NCBI GenBank assembly: GCA_032717465.1
Contig: CM064653.1
Coordinates: forward strand, 35,076,103 to 35,140,102
DNA length: 64,000 nt
Direction of reading: 5' to 3'
DNA from: Coenobita brevimanus
Lineage: Eukaryota; Arthropoda; Malacostraca; Decapoda; Coenobitidae
Positions 21,798 to 32,826 of this stretch are shown here, in pieces (position 1 is the first letter of the stretch; the number at the start of each line of letters is the position of its first letter). The notes beneath the pieces were generated by a model. It was not told the DNA's origin and did not search any database. It was given only the letters and a program-made list of their open reading frames with translations. A program made the translations under genes and the position numbers.

Positions 21798-23100
21798 CCT
21801 TTTTTTTCTTTTTTTTTTTCCAGCACTTTAGGCATGGCAAAGGATTGGTTTGCTTATTTTAAACAGAAAAGGCACAAAAATTTTTTGTAATGCCAAGGTA
21901 ATCAAGCACACTTGGAGAGATTTGAGCAATGCAGGGGTTGCTGGTAGACTGCGGCGAGATGAGCAGCCTCACCAGGCCCGGGACAAAGCAGCTTGTTGCC
22001 ATGGCCTGTGACAAGCCCCGCGCCTCGTGATCGACCGGAAACGTTCCGGTGGGTCACAATTTTTCCACAGCCACGGACAAACTGGCTTGTTTCCATCACG
22101 GAAACCCGACGCCTTGCAAAAGTACGAAAAAATTCCGGAAAATTACGAGTAACTTACAGAAAAAAGTCGTTCCGTTTTTTCAAGTTTCCATTTTATCCCG
22201 CATTCGTTATATCAAACTTTTACTGTAACTCCCTACCGGACATGCACAGCACCTTTTTCAGACCCTATTCACACAAATAAGGAACAGAAACCATAAAATA
22301 AATGAAAAGGAACCAGAGAGAGAAATTAGAAGTGGGTATGGATAATATTTAGCTGTGTACATGGTACTTACGACACGTCTGTGACCGTCATGAAGATTGA
22401 CCCACCTCCTTTATGGCTCTGACAGTGGTGAAGGTGCACTTGAAGCACGTACATTAATCCAGTGTTGGTCTGCACTTAATCTTTTGCACTGTGAATTATA
22501 TTTGTTTAACACTCCACATTCTTTTATTACTTGCGCCACGCCAATTGCAACACACCAGTGTTGCACTCTGCACTTAATCCTTTGCACTCTGAATTCTAGT
22601 TTCTTAACACTGCACAACACTGTAAATTCCCATGTGGTCTAGTGGCGAGGTATTGCAGTTTATTCACTGTTTATTCACAAAAACGAGCATGTGGGCAGCC
22701 ATGGCGATGAGCGTGCAGTCTCGAGGGTAGGTAGGTGGGAACTCTAGAGGATGCAGGGACGCTCTAGTGGACATTGCCAGAACTACGTGCTAAAATACAG
22801 CTGTTCGTCACCGCATGGCAAATTTAGAATAGGGATGAACATTTTTTTTTTTTTTTTTTTTTTTTACCCAAGCCCCAAATATCCGGGACTTGGGCGTGTG
22901 GGGCTTAAAGGGATTACTGTACAGTACCCTCGCATCCAACATGGTAATATTGTCATGCATGGGTCCTGTGTTGGACCAAAAATGTGTTGGAACAACAGAG
23001 CTTATGGGGAGAAATGAATTACGTCAGCAACCTTAGGAAAAGTCACCCTGAATACCTACCATATACTAATACTACTGTAATTATAATACATGGTACTGTA

Positions 23101-23436
23101 CTATAAATGATAACTAATCTTTTTATGATCTGCTTGAACACCCTCTGTCTCCTTCCTCCGTACGTACGTACTGAGGTACTGCTCCGTTATGATATTTGCT
23201 GGGTCAGTAGGCCTGCACCTGGAGTCAAGTGGCCTGCCTCCGTAAGCCTTCACTGCCGCCAGGATCTTGTCTTGGTGTTTTATTATGGTCCTCACGCTGG
23301 CTTCATTCATGTCGTAGGCCTTGGTGATGTCCACATTCCTTGCCCCTTTCTTCTTCCTCTTGATGATTTCTAGCTTGGTGGCCTGAGGGAGGTGCTGCTG
23401 CTTCTTGGGGTTCTCAGAAGGCTTGCTAGGCATCAT
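23101..23436 (-). pseudogene. Tc transposase N-terminal HTH fragment
   Basis: From MPSKPSENPKKQQHLPQ (23436) the minus strand reads ATKLEIIKRKKKGARNVDIT and KAYDMNEASVRTIIKHQDK, a CENP-B/Pipsqueak-type helix-turn-helix with the basic MPSK start usual for Tigger transposases, followed by about 45 residues of the next region. The DDE domain is missing from this copy. The frame upstream of 23436 is open but probably 5' UTR. Confidence 0.75.
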
Positions 23437-24295
23437 GAGCAGAGTAAAATGCAGTAGCAAGGGCAGAAAATGCAGCGAGAAAAAAACACTGTCCAATGCG
23501 AATTATGTGACTGAGTGCCGCTGTGGTGGGAGAAATGTAAACAAAACATCACGTGAGAGCAGAAGCATTTTTGATTGGGAGACATCACAATCACGTCACG
23601 ATAGTGGGTGGGGGAGGCAACTTGATCGGAAGTTTTGATTGGCTGTGAGCGTCACGGGAACGTCCAGTATGACCGTGTTGGACCAGGGATGATTGTGCTA
23701 GAGGCGAACTCTGCCGATTTTGCCCACTTCTCCGTGCTGGATGCAAATCGTGCTGGACAAACGCTTGTTGGACGGGAGGGTACTATACTGCAATTTGACT
23801 GGCACACATCACGAGTCACGAGGAAGACGTACTGGACTGGCGCGGCAGTACTAGGGAAATGTTCCTCGGTGTTGACCATCTTCCCGCGTGTGCGTGGGCA
23901 GTAGTACTGGACGCAGCACATTAGTACTAGAGAAGAACTCCTCAGATTGGGCCCACTTTGCGCGGCCGATCCGTACTATCCTAACAGATCAGTACTACAG
24001 TAATAAATTATTTAATTTTTTTGCTGACCATACTGGACGAAAATAGTACTGGACAAACGCATACTGGATGTGAGGGTACCGTACATGTAAACATCATCCT
24101 GGCAAGTGATAAAGAGGGTGAGGGATCCAGTTTTCTTGTGTAGGATATTTCCTCCATTACTGAATTTTCTCTTGTTTTCTTATCTGACCTTTGGATGTGA
24201 CAAGAAGAAGAAGAAGAATGAGGGATACAAGGAGGAAAAAAGAAAAGAGGAGGAAATAGAGAAAGAAGAGACTGATAGTCATGGTATGTCAGTGT

Positions 24296-26270
24296 ATCAT
24301 ATTGTTTTGTATTGTATCTCTTGTAAAGGGATCAGCATGCTTGCATGATCGGCCTTGGTCATTTAATGGTGGATTTCCACGCTGCTCAATCCCTGGCAGC
24401 CTCCCTATTGAATCCCATATCCCAAAGGTCACAATTATCTTGTTCCAGGTTTTATCGGTCTGCCCCTTGCAACCCTACCTAAACGTTCACACTTCTCACT
24501 TTCCGCATCCAGTTGTCATCCTGCATCCTCTCCACATGCCCAAACCATCCAATCTGCCTCTCATTAGAGCACCAGTACACTCCAGTTCCATCCATCCTCC
24601 CAACCTTTCAATCGTAAACCTAGCCTCCTCATGCCTCACATTCGTGGATGCACTACACATCCATCTAATCATTGTCATTTCTATATTTTTGAGCCAACAA
24701 ATATCCTCTTTCTTTACTGCCCAGGTCTTACTGCCATACAACATTACACTTCTAACACATGCCATATACCAGGATCCCTTAGCTTGGAGGGAGAGCCCTC
24801 TCAATGTCAAGAAAGGCAAGCCAACCACTCCTTACCCTAGCCACAAAGCTAGCTCCAGCCCTGCCTGCAGCACATAACATGTCCTCCAAGTAACAAAACT
24901 CCACACACTCAGTAGACCACCAGCAATGTTATCCTTTCATGCCTGACAGTCTTTGCATGCTATCCCTGACACACCACACGAACAAAAGCATCATGATCTT
25001 GCAGTCTACTTGTAATACCTCTACATTTCTTATGCACCCACTTATCACAGATACTGCACATGGTGGAGTTACTTCCCACATCCTTATGTAAACTGCACGT
25101 GGCCACTTTCCCTCTGCTTTGACAGTACCGCCACCTGCCCTAGATATCGTATTTTATTCTTTTAACCATATTTACTCTCAAACCACTTCCTAAATCTTTC
25201 CTGTGTCTCCCTTTCATTCTCATCTGTTAACATTAAGTCATCAGCATACAATGTCTCCTGTGGGAATCCTTTTCTGAAGTCATACGAGAAAGCTTCAGGC
25301 ACCATGACAAACAGTAAGGGGCTCAAGACCAACCCCTGATGCATGCCAACATTCACAAAAACTCATCACTCAAATCTCCATTCACTACACCACTTGCATA
25401 GTCATAGCTACTCTAACTAGCTTTTCTTCTATCCCAAGCTCTCTCATTGCCCACTCACCACCTCCTTAGGCTCTCCAGATCAAGAAAATCAGAGTATAGA
25501 TCTCATTTCTATAGATTTTTCTTGAAGCTGGCAGACTATGAATATGGCATCAGTGGTCCCTTTGCCTTGCATAAACTCGAACTGCATTTCATCAGTATTC
25601 ACTCATATCCTAATCGTACCTTCTAGAACTCTCTCCAGTACCTTCATTATCTGGTCCAAAAGTTTTATGCCTCTATAATTTCCTCTTTCCGGGGCATCAC
25701 CCCTTCCCCTGTACACATTTAGAATCACACTCTTCAGCCAGTCATGCGGAATTCATATGTAATCATATTTATTAAATCAGGAACTAATCCACTCCTGTAT
25801 CTCCTGAGACCTTTAGCATTTCAGCAGTCAAACCATACATACCCTCCACTTTTCCCAACAGCATCCCATCCTTTGCCCTGCCCACAGTAGCAGCATCAGT
25901 CAAAGGCCAAGGGCCAAACGCTGGGTCTGCTGACAAACCTTCCCTTTTCCAGTCAAACTCCTCAGTCAGCAACCAGTAATAAAATACTGTATTCTTCCTT
26001 TCAGTGCCATTTCAGTTATCTGGTAAAATTCTCTCTCAGATTCAGATTTTGCCCGGTATACCTCTTAAAAGTCCTACGCTTGGCAGCCAAGTGTTCCTTG
26101 TTCCTGTCTGTTACCACCCCTTTTCAAAGCCTGGAAAAGCTTTCTTTTCTTCTTAACTGTGTCTTCTACACCCTTATCCCACCACCATGTTACTTTATAT
26201 GTTAAAGGGCCCCTTGTCCATCCACACTCTGAATCATGTGAGCTTCTGTAATGGAAAGACATACCCCTGC
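24296..26270 (-). mobile_element. RTE-B LINE copy B1, decayed
   Basis: A second RTE-like family, distinct from RTE-A. Its 3' end on the minus strand is ...CCAAGGCCGATCATGCAAGCATGCTG followed by an A-rich tail near 24300; the same CAAGGCC/GCAAGCATG 3' end is present in B2 (35385) and B3 (59395). Sequence similarity extends to about 26270. Frames are broken throughout. Confidence 0.75.
24496..26262 (-). pseudogene. RTE-B polyprotein remnant: linker, RT, C-terminus
   Basis: Minus-strand fragments in order: VTWWWDKGVEDTVKKKRKLF linker (26200-26100); EGMYGLTAEMLKVSGDTGVD (RT entry, near 25850); MHQGLVLSPLLFVMVPEAF with LYADDLMLTDENE, the catalytic YADD (25350-25180); and GSWYMACVRSVMLYGSKTWA, KKEDICWLKNIEMTMIRWMC, RLGGWMELECTGALMRGRLD (24780-24560), the RTE-type C-terminal region. 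No continuous reading frame connects them. The endonuclease is not recognisable. Confidence 0.75.
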
Positions 26271-27345
26271 ATACACAGAACTGGCTAGCACTGTACCCTG
26301 AGTTTAAGAAACAACTCCATGAGTTATGAGTTGAGGCTGAAATGCGTCTTTACTATTTCTGGAACTTATGGGGAAACTGCTTTGAAATTTGACTAAATCG
26401 ATATTGGATGACTGTCACAGGTATGCTTTCCCTTCGGATATGCATATCTTTATATTCATGCAGTGTGTTTTTGTGCATGCGTACACTAGTTCATTTTCAA
26501 GTATGAAGAGGATTCATCAGGAAACATAGTGATAGGTTAGGTTAGGATAAATTAGGTTGGGATAAATTGGCTCTGATAATGGTAATTTCACGCCAAAAAT
26601 AGCATTCTAAGATGACGTCTGTCTGTCTTCAGATCACCACAAGATGGAGTCTGTCTGTCTTTGATACTGTTAGCAGTTGTAAACAAAGACCACATTTGAA
26701 ATGCTGTTCATCACTTAAAAAAAAAAAAATGAAAATGTGCTCGGAAAATTACTTAGAGAATTCTATGAAGGGCTTTGCTAAAGAAAAACTGAAGAAAACT
26801 GCAGAAGACACGATACATTGTATGTACAGTACAGTTATGTACTATCCTGTTTACAGTACAGTTACATTGTACTGTATGTACAGTACAGTTATAATGTGCT
26901 GTGTGTAGAGTACAGTATATTTATAATGCATAATCTAAAGTACTGTACAGTAAAAATTTTTGTAATAAAGACTTTTTTCTTTTTTTTTTATAATATAGTT
27001 ATTCAGTATAATGTTTTTGTTGGGGTTATATAAGCCCCATATAGGGGCTGGGAAGGAGTAGTCTTATCATCATCCAAAAATCTGCAACATCTGACATGGC
27101 TTAGGATGTATTATGACAGATAATCAGAACATTACTGTATCTGTAGGTAAGTTAGTCATATATGGTTTTTAGTGGGAAAGTGGTCAGGCTAGAGGTTTGG
27201 TTGACACATTAGCTTTGTTGCAATGGGTTGAAAGGGCCCACATATGTGAGGAATTTAGTTAAAGCATTATTTGTGTAAGCAGAGGGTTGTCTGTATACAT
27301 ATTTCTTCAAAAATGTAACTGCAACAAGGTTCTTCCTCTTTACAG
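26271..27345. other. No gene seen; presumed intron or upstream DNA
   Basis: No transposon I can name. It includes an A run (26719-26730) and, at about 26818-26955, a degenerate tandem array built on GTACAGTACAGTTATA and its variants. The last 16 bases, TTCTTCCTCTTTACAG, form a good polypyrimidine tract and splice acceptor for the exon that follows. Confidence 0.6.
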
Positions 27346-27483
27346 GCAACTGTACAGCTGTTCTTCACCAGTATGGCAAATCGATTTTTTGAAGGCGTGG
27401 CTCATGCAGCTGTTTATGCCAAATTTAGACCCAGCCCTCCCCCCTCAATCATTGAGAGAGTAATGGCTTTCCTAAAAGAGAAG
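27346..27483 (+). CDS. Host exon: N-terminus of a putative SAM-dependent methyltransferase
   Basis: A 138-bp block bounded by an acceptor (TTCTTCCTCTTTACAG) and a donor (AAG|GTAGGT). The ATG at 27373 opens 37 codons in phase 0 to the donor: MANRFFEGVAHAAVYAKFRP, then SPPPSIIERVMAFLKEK. The pattern FFEG..HA..Y..FRPSPP..I...V..FL is what I recognise at the N-terminus of class I methyltransferases annotated as DDB_G0268948-like (Methyltransf_11); the SAM-binding DxGxG motif should be in the next exon, which I do not find downstream. The frame is also open back to the acceptor, so the true start could be upstream. This is the only probable host coding exon seen, and its GC and codon content differ from the flanking repeats. 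Family assignment is from memory of the pattern, not a search. Confidence 0.6.
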
Positions 27484-27851
27484 GTAGGTGATTTGTGTGT
27501 GGCCATTCAATTTTGTAAGTTGTATATAACCTCCCATTTTAAGTTTTAATGAAGTAGAATTTGTTTGCATTTGTCGTATGATTTCACCTAATCTGTAGCT
27601 TCTCCCTCCTGCAGGCTATATGATAATCTCATTTTAAGTGTCTGACCTAATTTATACACACCCTACCCCTAACTTACTGTTTTCTTCACCAGTATTTTCT
27701 GTTAAGCTACACACCCTCTCCAAAAGTGCCTTGTCAGAGACCTTCCCTGGTATGCTTAATAAACTAGTTTCTCAGCATCTTGCATGGACCACTGTCATTC
27801 TCTGTGGGTTGATCTGTCAGATTATTTGTTGAAAAATGTTCAGTCAGTATT
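27484..27851. other. Start of presumed intron
   Basis: Begins with the donor GTAGGT. No gene, repeat or transposon recognised before the RTE-A insertion at 27852. Confidence 0.5.
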
Positions 27852-29489
27852 GAGCAGATGGAGAGAACACTTTAAGGAATTGTTGAACATACAGGATGGA
27901 AGTAATGCGAGTATAACTGGCTGGGGAATGGCTGGGAGAAGGAGGGAGGTGAGAAGACAGGAAGAAATCAGTAGGATAGTAGTTGTGGGAGCAATGAAGA
28001 AAGTTACATTGGGGAAAGCCCCAGGAATTGATGGAGTGTGTGGTGAAATGCTTAAGCATGGGGGAGAGATAGTAGTAGAACGGATGTGGAAGATGTGCAG
28101 ATTGGCCTGGGAGGAAGGTAGAGTCCCAGAGGATTGAAAGTCAGGTATAATTATTCCCTTGTACAAAGGAAAAGGGGAAAAAGAAGTGTGTGGTAATCAT
28201 AGGGGCATTTGTCTTAGTATAATAGGAAAAGTGTATGGTAGGATGCTTATTGACAGAGTTAGAGAAAGAACAGAGGAATTAGTTGGAGAAGAGCAGTGAG
28301 GCTTTAGGAAGGGAAGAGGTTGTGTAGATCAGATATTCATTCTTAGATCTTTAGTGGAAAAGTTTCTAGAGAAGGGAAAGAAGTTGTATGCGGCTTCATG
28401 GACTTGGAGAAAGCATATGACAGGGTGGATAGACAAGGATTGTGGAAAGTATTAAGAATATATGGAGTAGATGGGAAGTTGTTGAATGCTGTGAAGAGTA
28501 TGTACAATGGTGCTAAGGCTGCAGTGCATGTGGATGGTGAACTAAGTGAATTTTTCTCTTTGAAGGTTGGGTTGAATCAGGGATGTGTCATGTCTCCATG
28601 GTTGTTCAATCTGTACATGGATGGGGTAATAAAAGAGGTACAAGGTAGGGTAGTGGATGTTGGAGTGGCCCTGGTGAGAGAGGGCAGTGTTTGGAAACTC
28701 CCTGAACTGTACTGTTGTTTGCAGATGATACTGTGTTGTTAAGTGAAGACGAAGAGGAGCTGCAAGGCTTGGTGGATGAGTTTAGGAGTGTGTAAGAAAC
28801 GGAATCTAAAGGTGAATGTAGGGAAGAGTAAAGTGATGGTCTTTGAGAGAGGTGAAGTCAGTGAATGTACAGCGAGGTTGGATGGTGAGGAATTGGAAAA
28901 TGTGAGTACGTCTAAGTACTTGGGTAGTGTGATGAGTAAGGATGGAAGTTTGGAGGGTGAAGTGCTTGAAAGGGTACAGCAGGGAAGGAAGGTTGCTGGT
29001 TCCTTGAAAGCAGTGATAAGAAACATGGAAGTGAGCATGGAAGTGAAAAAGTTACTACATGACAGTATTGTGATACCAACTCTAGCGTATGGAAGTGAAG
29101 CTTGGATGTTGTTGGAAGGACACAAGTCAAGAGTGAGAGCAGTGGAAATGAGTTATTTAAGAGGAGCTTGTGGAGTCTCATTAGGAGACAGGCTGACGAA
29201 TGAGGATATAAAGGAGCGTTGTGGTGTGGATGTGATAGGAAGTGTTATGAGGAACACACTGAGGTGGTTTGGCCATGTGGAGAGGATGGAGGGTGAAAGA
29301 CTGATGAAGAGAGTGTATGTGAGTGAGGTGGAGGGGGGAAGAGGGAGAGGGAGGCCGAGGATGAGATGGAGGGATGGGGTGGAGAGGTATATGAGAGAGG
29401 GGTGTGTGAGTTGGGAGCAGGGCAGTGAAATGGCGGGGGACAGGACGACTTGGAGGCGATTTGTTTGTGGCCACCCCAAACGGGATTGA
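27852..29489 (+). pseudogene. RTE-A reverse transcriptase (A4), broken
   Basis: RT frames in order: KAPGIDGVCGEMLKHGGEIV and EEGRVPED (stop TGA at 28136 where Trp is expected), then LEKAYDRVDRQGLWKVLRIY, VGLNQGCVMSPWLFNLYMDG (28398-28742), a frame change near 28710 just before the catalytic FADD, and from 28743 CKKRNLKVNVGKSKVMVF through LAYGSEAWMLLEGH to LRWFGHVERM and GRPRMRWRDG, ending with the normal stop at 29489. About four lesions; not active. Confidence 0.85.
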
Positions 29490-29514
29490 GGCGTCTGGCT
29501 ATAGATAGGTAGAT
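27852..29514 (+). mobile_element. RTE-A LINE copy A4, 5'-truncated
   Basis: Begins at GAGCAGATGGAGAGAACAC, inside the region between endonuclease and RT, and ends with GGCGTCTGGC and a short GATA-type tail. AGTATTG precedes the start (27847-27851) and follows the tail (29515-29521), a short target duplication overlapping the element edge. Orientation is the same as the host exon; it lies in the presumed intron. Confidence 0.85.
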
Positions 29515-29917
29515 AGTATTGAACAGAATTGCTATACTTGCTTGTGGTCATTCAGTAAGGACTCCTACTACTCCATTCACAGTGGAATTGTATTGGCTTC
29601 CAACAAGAGCATGGACTAAGTTTATACAATGTTTAATGACTTTTAACCCATGGATTGCGAACCACAGCTCAGGCTGGGCAGTGTCGGGTTGTGAGCCACA
29701 GCTTAGGCTGGGTAGCGTCGGGTTTCAAGCCACGGCTCAGGCTGGGTAGCATCAGGTTGCGAGCCACAGCTCAGGCTGTGCTGGCCGTGTATCACCGTTA
29801 ACTACTCAACCACCAGCAAATTTACGTGTGGCGCAACGCAAAGATGGAGAGAGAGAGATTTCTTTCCATTCACCAGTTGATGCCCTGGATGTTTATCTTC
29901 AAGTATATAATAAACAA

Positions 29918-29959
<42 letters not shown>

Positions 29960-30426
29960 CGTAAACTTATGCATGGCCCTGTGCAAAGACGGAGACAGAG
30001 AGAGATTTTTTTTTTTTTCACCAGATAATTCCGTGGATGTTTATCTTCAAGTTTATGATAAACAAACTAAAAAAAAAAAAAAATCCTTCATTTTTTTGGC
30101 ACACCACGGGGTGGGATAAAAAAAGGTAATTGCGCAATACACAGGTGAAGGCCTTTAAGTTCGGTGAATGCAAGTACAATATTTTTGAAAGTGTTTATCT
30201 TCTTTTGTGACACATTCTGGAATTACTTTGCATAGTAGTAATGGCCTCCTATATCTTCAGGACTTAGAGCAGTAGTGGACTACCCTATTCTTCACAATCC
30301 CCCCCTTCCTCCCCCCCCCCTTTTTTTTTTTTTTTACAGTAGTAGTAATCCCCTACAGCTTGAGGACTTAGAGCAGTAAGGGAGTGCCCTTTTCTTCATG
30401 ATCCTTTTTTTCATTCAGCATCCAGT
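29515..30426. repeat. Minisatellite and two local tandem duplications
   Basis: 29652-29783: four units of about 34 bp, consensus close to GGTTGCGAGCCACAGCTCAG plus GCTGGGTAGCGTCG. 29825-30085: a ~135-bp segment duplicated in tandem (GATGTTTATCTTCAAGT in both), each with a homopolymer T or A run, the longest T run about 36 (29920-29955). 30226-30415: a ~110-bp segment duplicated (AGGACTTAGAGCAGTA in both) with C/T runs between. No gene. Confidence 0.8.
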
Positions 30427-32018
30427 GTGGTAGGTGGGGGCACCCACCATCCACCCACTGCAGTGCAGTGGTAATTTGTTTTTAGGGTAGCTCTACATTG
30501 AGTGGCAAGCCAAATGATTTCCTGTAAACCAGGAAAGCATTTGTAACACTGGGTGGTAACCTTATAACCAACCAACACATGTTCCCTATGTGACAACAAG
30601 TGTGTTGGTGGAGGGTTAGTGCCCCTCCCTGGAAAACAACTAACTAAAAATATGAACAAGAAGCCTCAGACCAGGACTGACCAAAAGGTGACAACTAAGG
30701 ACCGAACAAAGGACATGGTACGGATAGCTTCATGGAATGTAAGGGGTGCAAAGGATGAGGTGAAAGAAAGAGAGATTGTTCAGGTGCTTGAGGGTGTGAA
30801 AGTGGATGTATGTGGATTAACTGAAACTAAATGGAGAGGTGACAGTGTGAGAGAATGGGAGTATGTATGGGGTATATGCACAGGAGTAGGTGAGAATGAG
30901 AGGGCAAAAGTAGGAGTGTGTATTGTTGTGAGTAACAGAGGGAAGGAGAATATAAGAGAATATGGATCAGTTGGCTTAAGGATCGTGTGGATAAGATTGA
31001 AAGTTGGACTACAAATGTGGGTGATTGTGTGCGTTTATGCACCAACGCAAGATCGTGCAAGCAGAGTGAGAGAAGAGCTCTGGACAAAGGTGGAAGCATG
31101 CATGGAAAAGTTTGAAAGGAATGAGAGAGTGTTTTTGATTGGAGATAGGAATGGGGAATGTGAAAGTGGATGGAGTAGTTGGTGAGTGGGGTGTGCCTGC
31201 AGACATGGATGGGAATTGCAATGCTTTAGTGGACATTTGTGCCGGGAAGGGGTTGGTGATAGCTAATACCCTTTTCAGGCACAAAATGATCCATAGGTAT
31301 ACATGGCGAGTGATGAGAAGGGTGGATGGTGAACTGAATGAACGGAAGGCAATGATTGATTATGTGTGTGTGGATGACAAGATGCGAAGGTGTGTAATGG
31401 ATGCAAGAGTATATAGAGGTTGGGGGAGTGGACTCTGGTGGTCAAAATCAATGTCTGAATGAAATGGCGAAGTAGAAGAAGGGAAGGACAGGAGGAATTA
31501 GCTCATACAAGGAGGGTGGAAAGGTTACAAGAGGATGGAATAAGGGCAGAATATAAGAGGGAAGTGGAGGAGCGATTGGGTAAATATGGATTAGAGCAGA
31601 TGGGGGACGTTGAAGGTATGTGCATGATAGTCACAAAAGAAATCTGTGCAACATGTGAGGTTGTGTGTGGGGTGAAGAGAAGACGAAAGGGGGTGCAGGG
31701 AACAGCATGGTGGAATGAAGAGGTGAGAGAGGCTGTGGCACAAAAGAAGAAAGCATATAGTGAGTGCATGAGAAACGGGTGTGGAAGAAGTTGAGAGACG
31801 GAAGAGAGAGTTATATGTAGAGAAGAAGAGAGAGATGAAAAGATTAGTAAAAGAGAGTAAGAAGAGAGTGGATGAGGAATTTGGAAGGAATTTGAGTGTA
31901 AAGTGGAGGGAATGTAAGAAAATGTTCTGGACAGAGGTAAAGAGAGTGGAGGGAATGTAAGAAAATGTTCTTGAAAGGTAAAGAGAGTTAGACAGGATGC
32001 CAAAGAAGTTAGTTGGGG

Positions 32019-32210
32019 AGTGAAAGATAATAATGGTAGATTACTAGTGGAGAAAGGAGAAAAAGTGAGCAGATGGAGAAAACACTTTAAGGGATTGTTG
32101 AACATAGTGAAAGAAATGAGGGAGTGAAAGATAAAAATTGTAGATTACTAGTGGAGAAAGGAGAAAAAGTGAGCAGATGGAGAGAACACTTTAAGAGATT
32201 GTTGAACATA
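32019..32210 (+). repeat. 104-bp tandem duplication inside A5
   Basis: AGTGAAAGATAA...TTGTTGAACATA occurs at 32019-32106 and again, offset by 104 bp, at 32123-32210 with a handful of differences. A smaller duplication of about 43 bp (GTGGAGGGAATGTAAGAAAA) lies just upstream at about 31903-31985. Confidence 0.85.
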
Positions 32211-32826
32211 GAGAATGAAAGTAATTCAAGTATAAGTGGCTGGGGAATGGCATGGAGAAGGAGAGATGTGAGAAGAGAGGAGGAAATCAGTAGGATGGAA
32301 GTTGTGGAGGCAATGAAGAAAGTTAAAATGGGGAAAGCCCCAGGAATTGATGGAGTGTGTGGTGAAATGCTTAAGCATGGGGGAGAGATAGTAATAGAAT
32401 GGATGTGGAAGATGTGCAGTTTGGCCTGGGAGGAAGGTAGAGTCCCGGAGGATTGGAAGTTAGGTATAATTATTCTCTTGTACAAAGGAAAAAGGGAAAA
32501 AGAAGTGTGTGGTAATCATAGGGATATTTGTCTTCTGAGTGTAATAGGAACTTATACGGTAGGATACTTATTGACAGAGTTATGGAAATATCAGAGGAAT
32601 TAGTTGGAGAAGAACAGGGAGATTTTAGGAAGGGAAGAGGTTGTGTAGATCAGATATTCATTCTTAGATCTTTAGTGGAAAAGTTTCTAGAGAAGGGAAA
32701 GAAGTTGTATATGGCCTTCATGGATTTGGAGAAAGCATATGACAGGGTGGGTAGACAAGGATTGTGGAAAGTATGAAGAATATATGGAGTAGGTGAGAAG
32801 TTGTTGAATCCCGTGAAGAGTATGTA

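Larger units (their letters stand above)
21224..22225 (-). mobile_element. Tigger-like element Tb, nested in Ta2
   Basis: Ends: GTAAAAGCTTGATATAACGG at 21224 (first CA missing) and inverted CAGTAAAAGTTTGATATAAC at 22225, in TA context. About 1.0 kb with a long CA microsatellite (21419-21484) and a minus-strand HTH fragment. Internally deleted. Confidence 0.8.
21086..22919 (-). mobile_element. Tigger Ta2, non-autonomous, nested in Tc and containing Tb
   Basis: Starts after TA at 21086 with CAGCAGTCCCTCCAAGATCC, matching the 3' end of autonomous Ta1 (56870, read inward). The other end at 22919 is GGGATTACTG before TA. It shares with Ta1, Ta3 and Ta4 the subterminal GTAATAGAGCCAAAGGCATG-like block and CTCCCTACCGGACATGC. 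It lacks the transposase. Tb (21224-22225) is inserted at a TA whose flanks rejoin to GCCTAAATAACTCCCTACC, as in Ta3. Confidence 0.85.
20711..24081 (-). mobile_element. Tigger-like family Tc, one or two fused copies
   Basis: The outer ends are CAGTACCCTCGCATCCAGTA at 20711 (after TA) and the inverted CGGTACCCTCACATCCAGTA at 24081 (before TA). The flanks GGCCTAGGTA and CATGTAAACATC together resemble the GTAGGTAAACATC of the tandem unit, so the whole block is one insertion locus. A second copy of the same terminus, CAGTACCCTCGCATCCAACA, starts at 22922, right after Ta2. So either two Tc copies recombined or a second copy inserted at the Ta2 edge. A minus-strand acidic/Pro-rich coding tail (about 20900-21070) looks like a transposase C-terminus. 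Confidence 0.7.
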
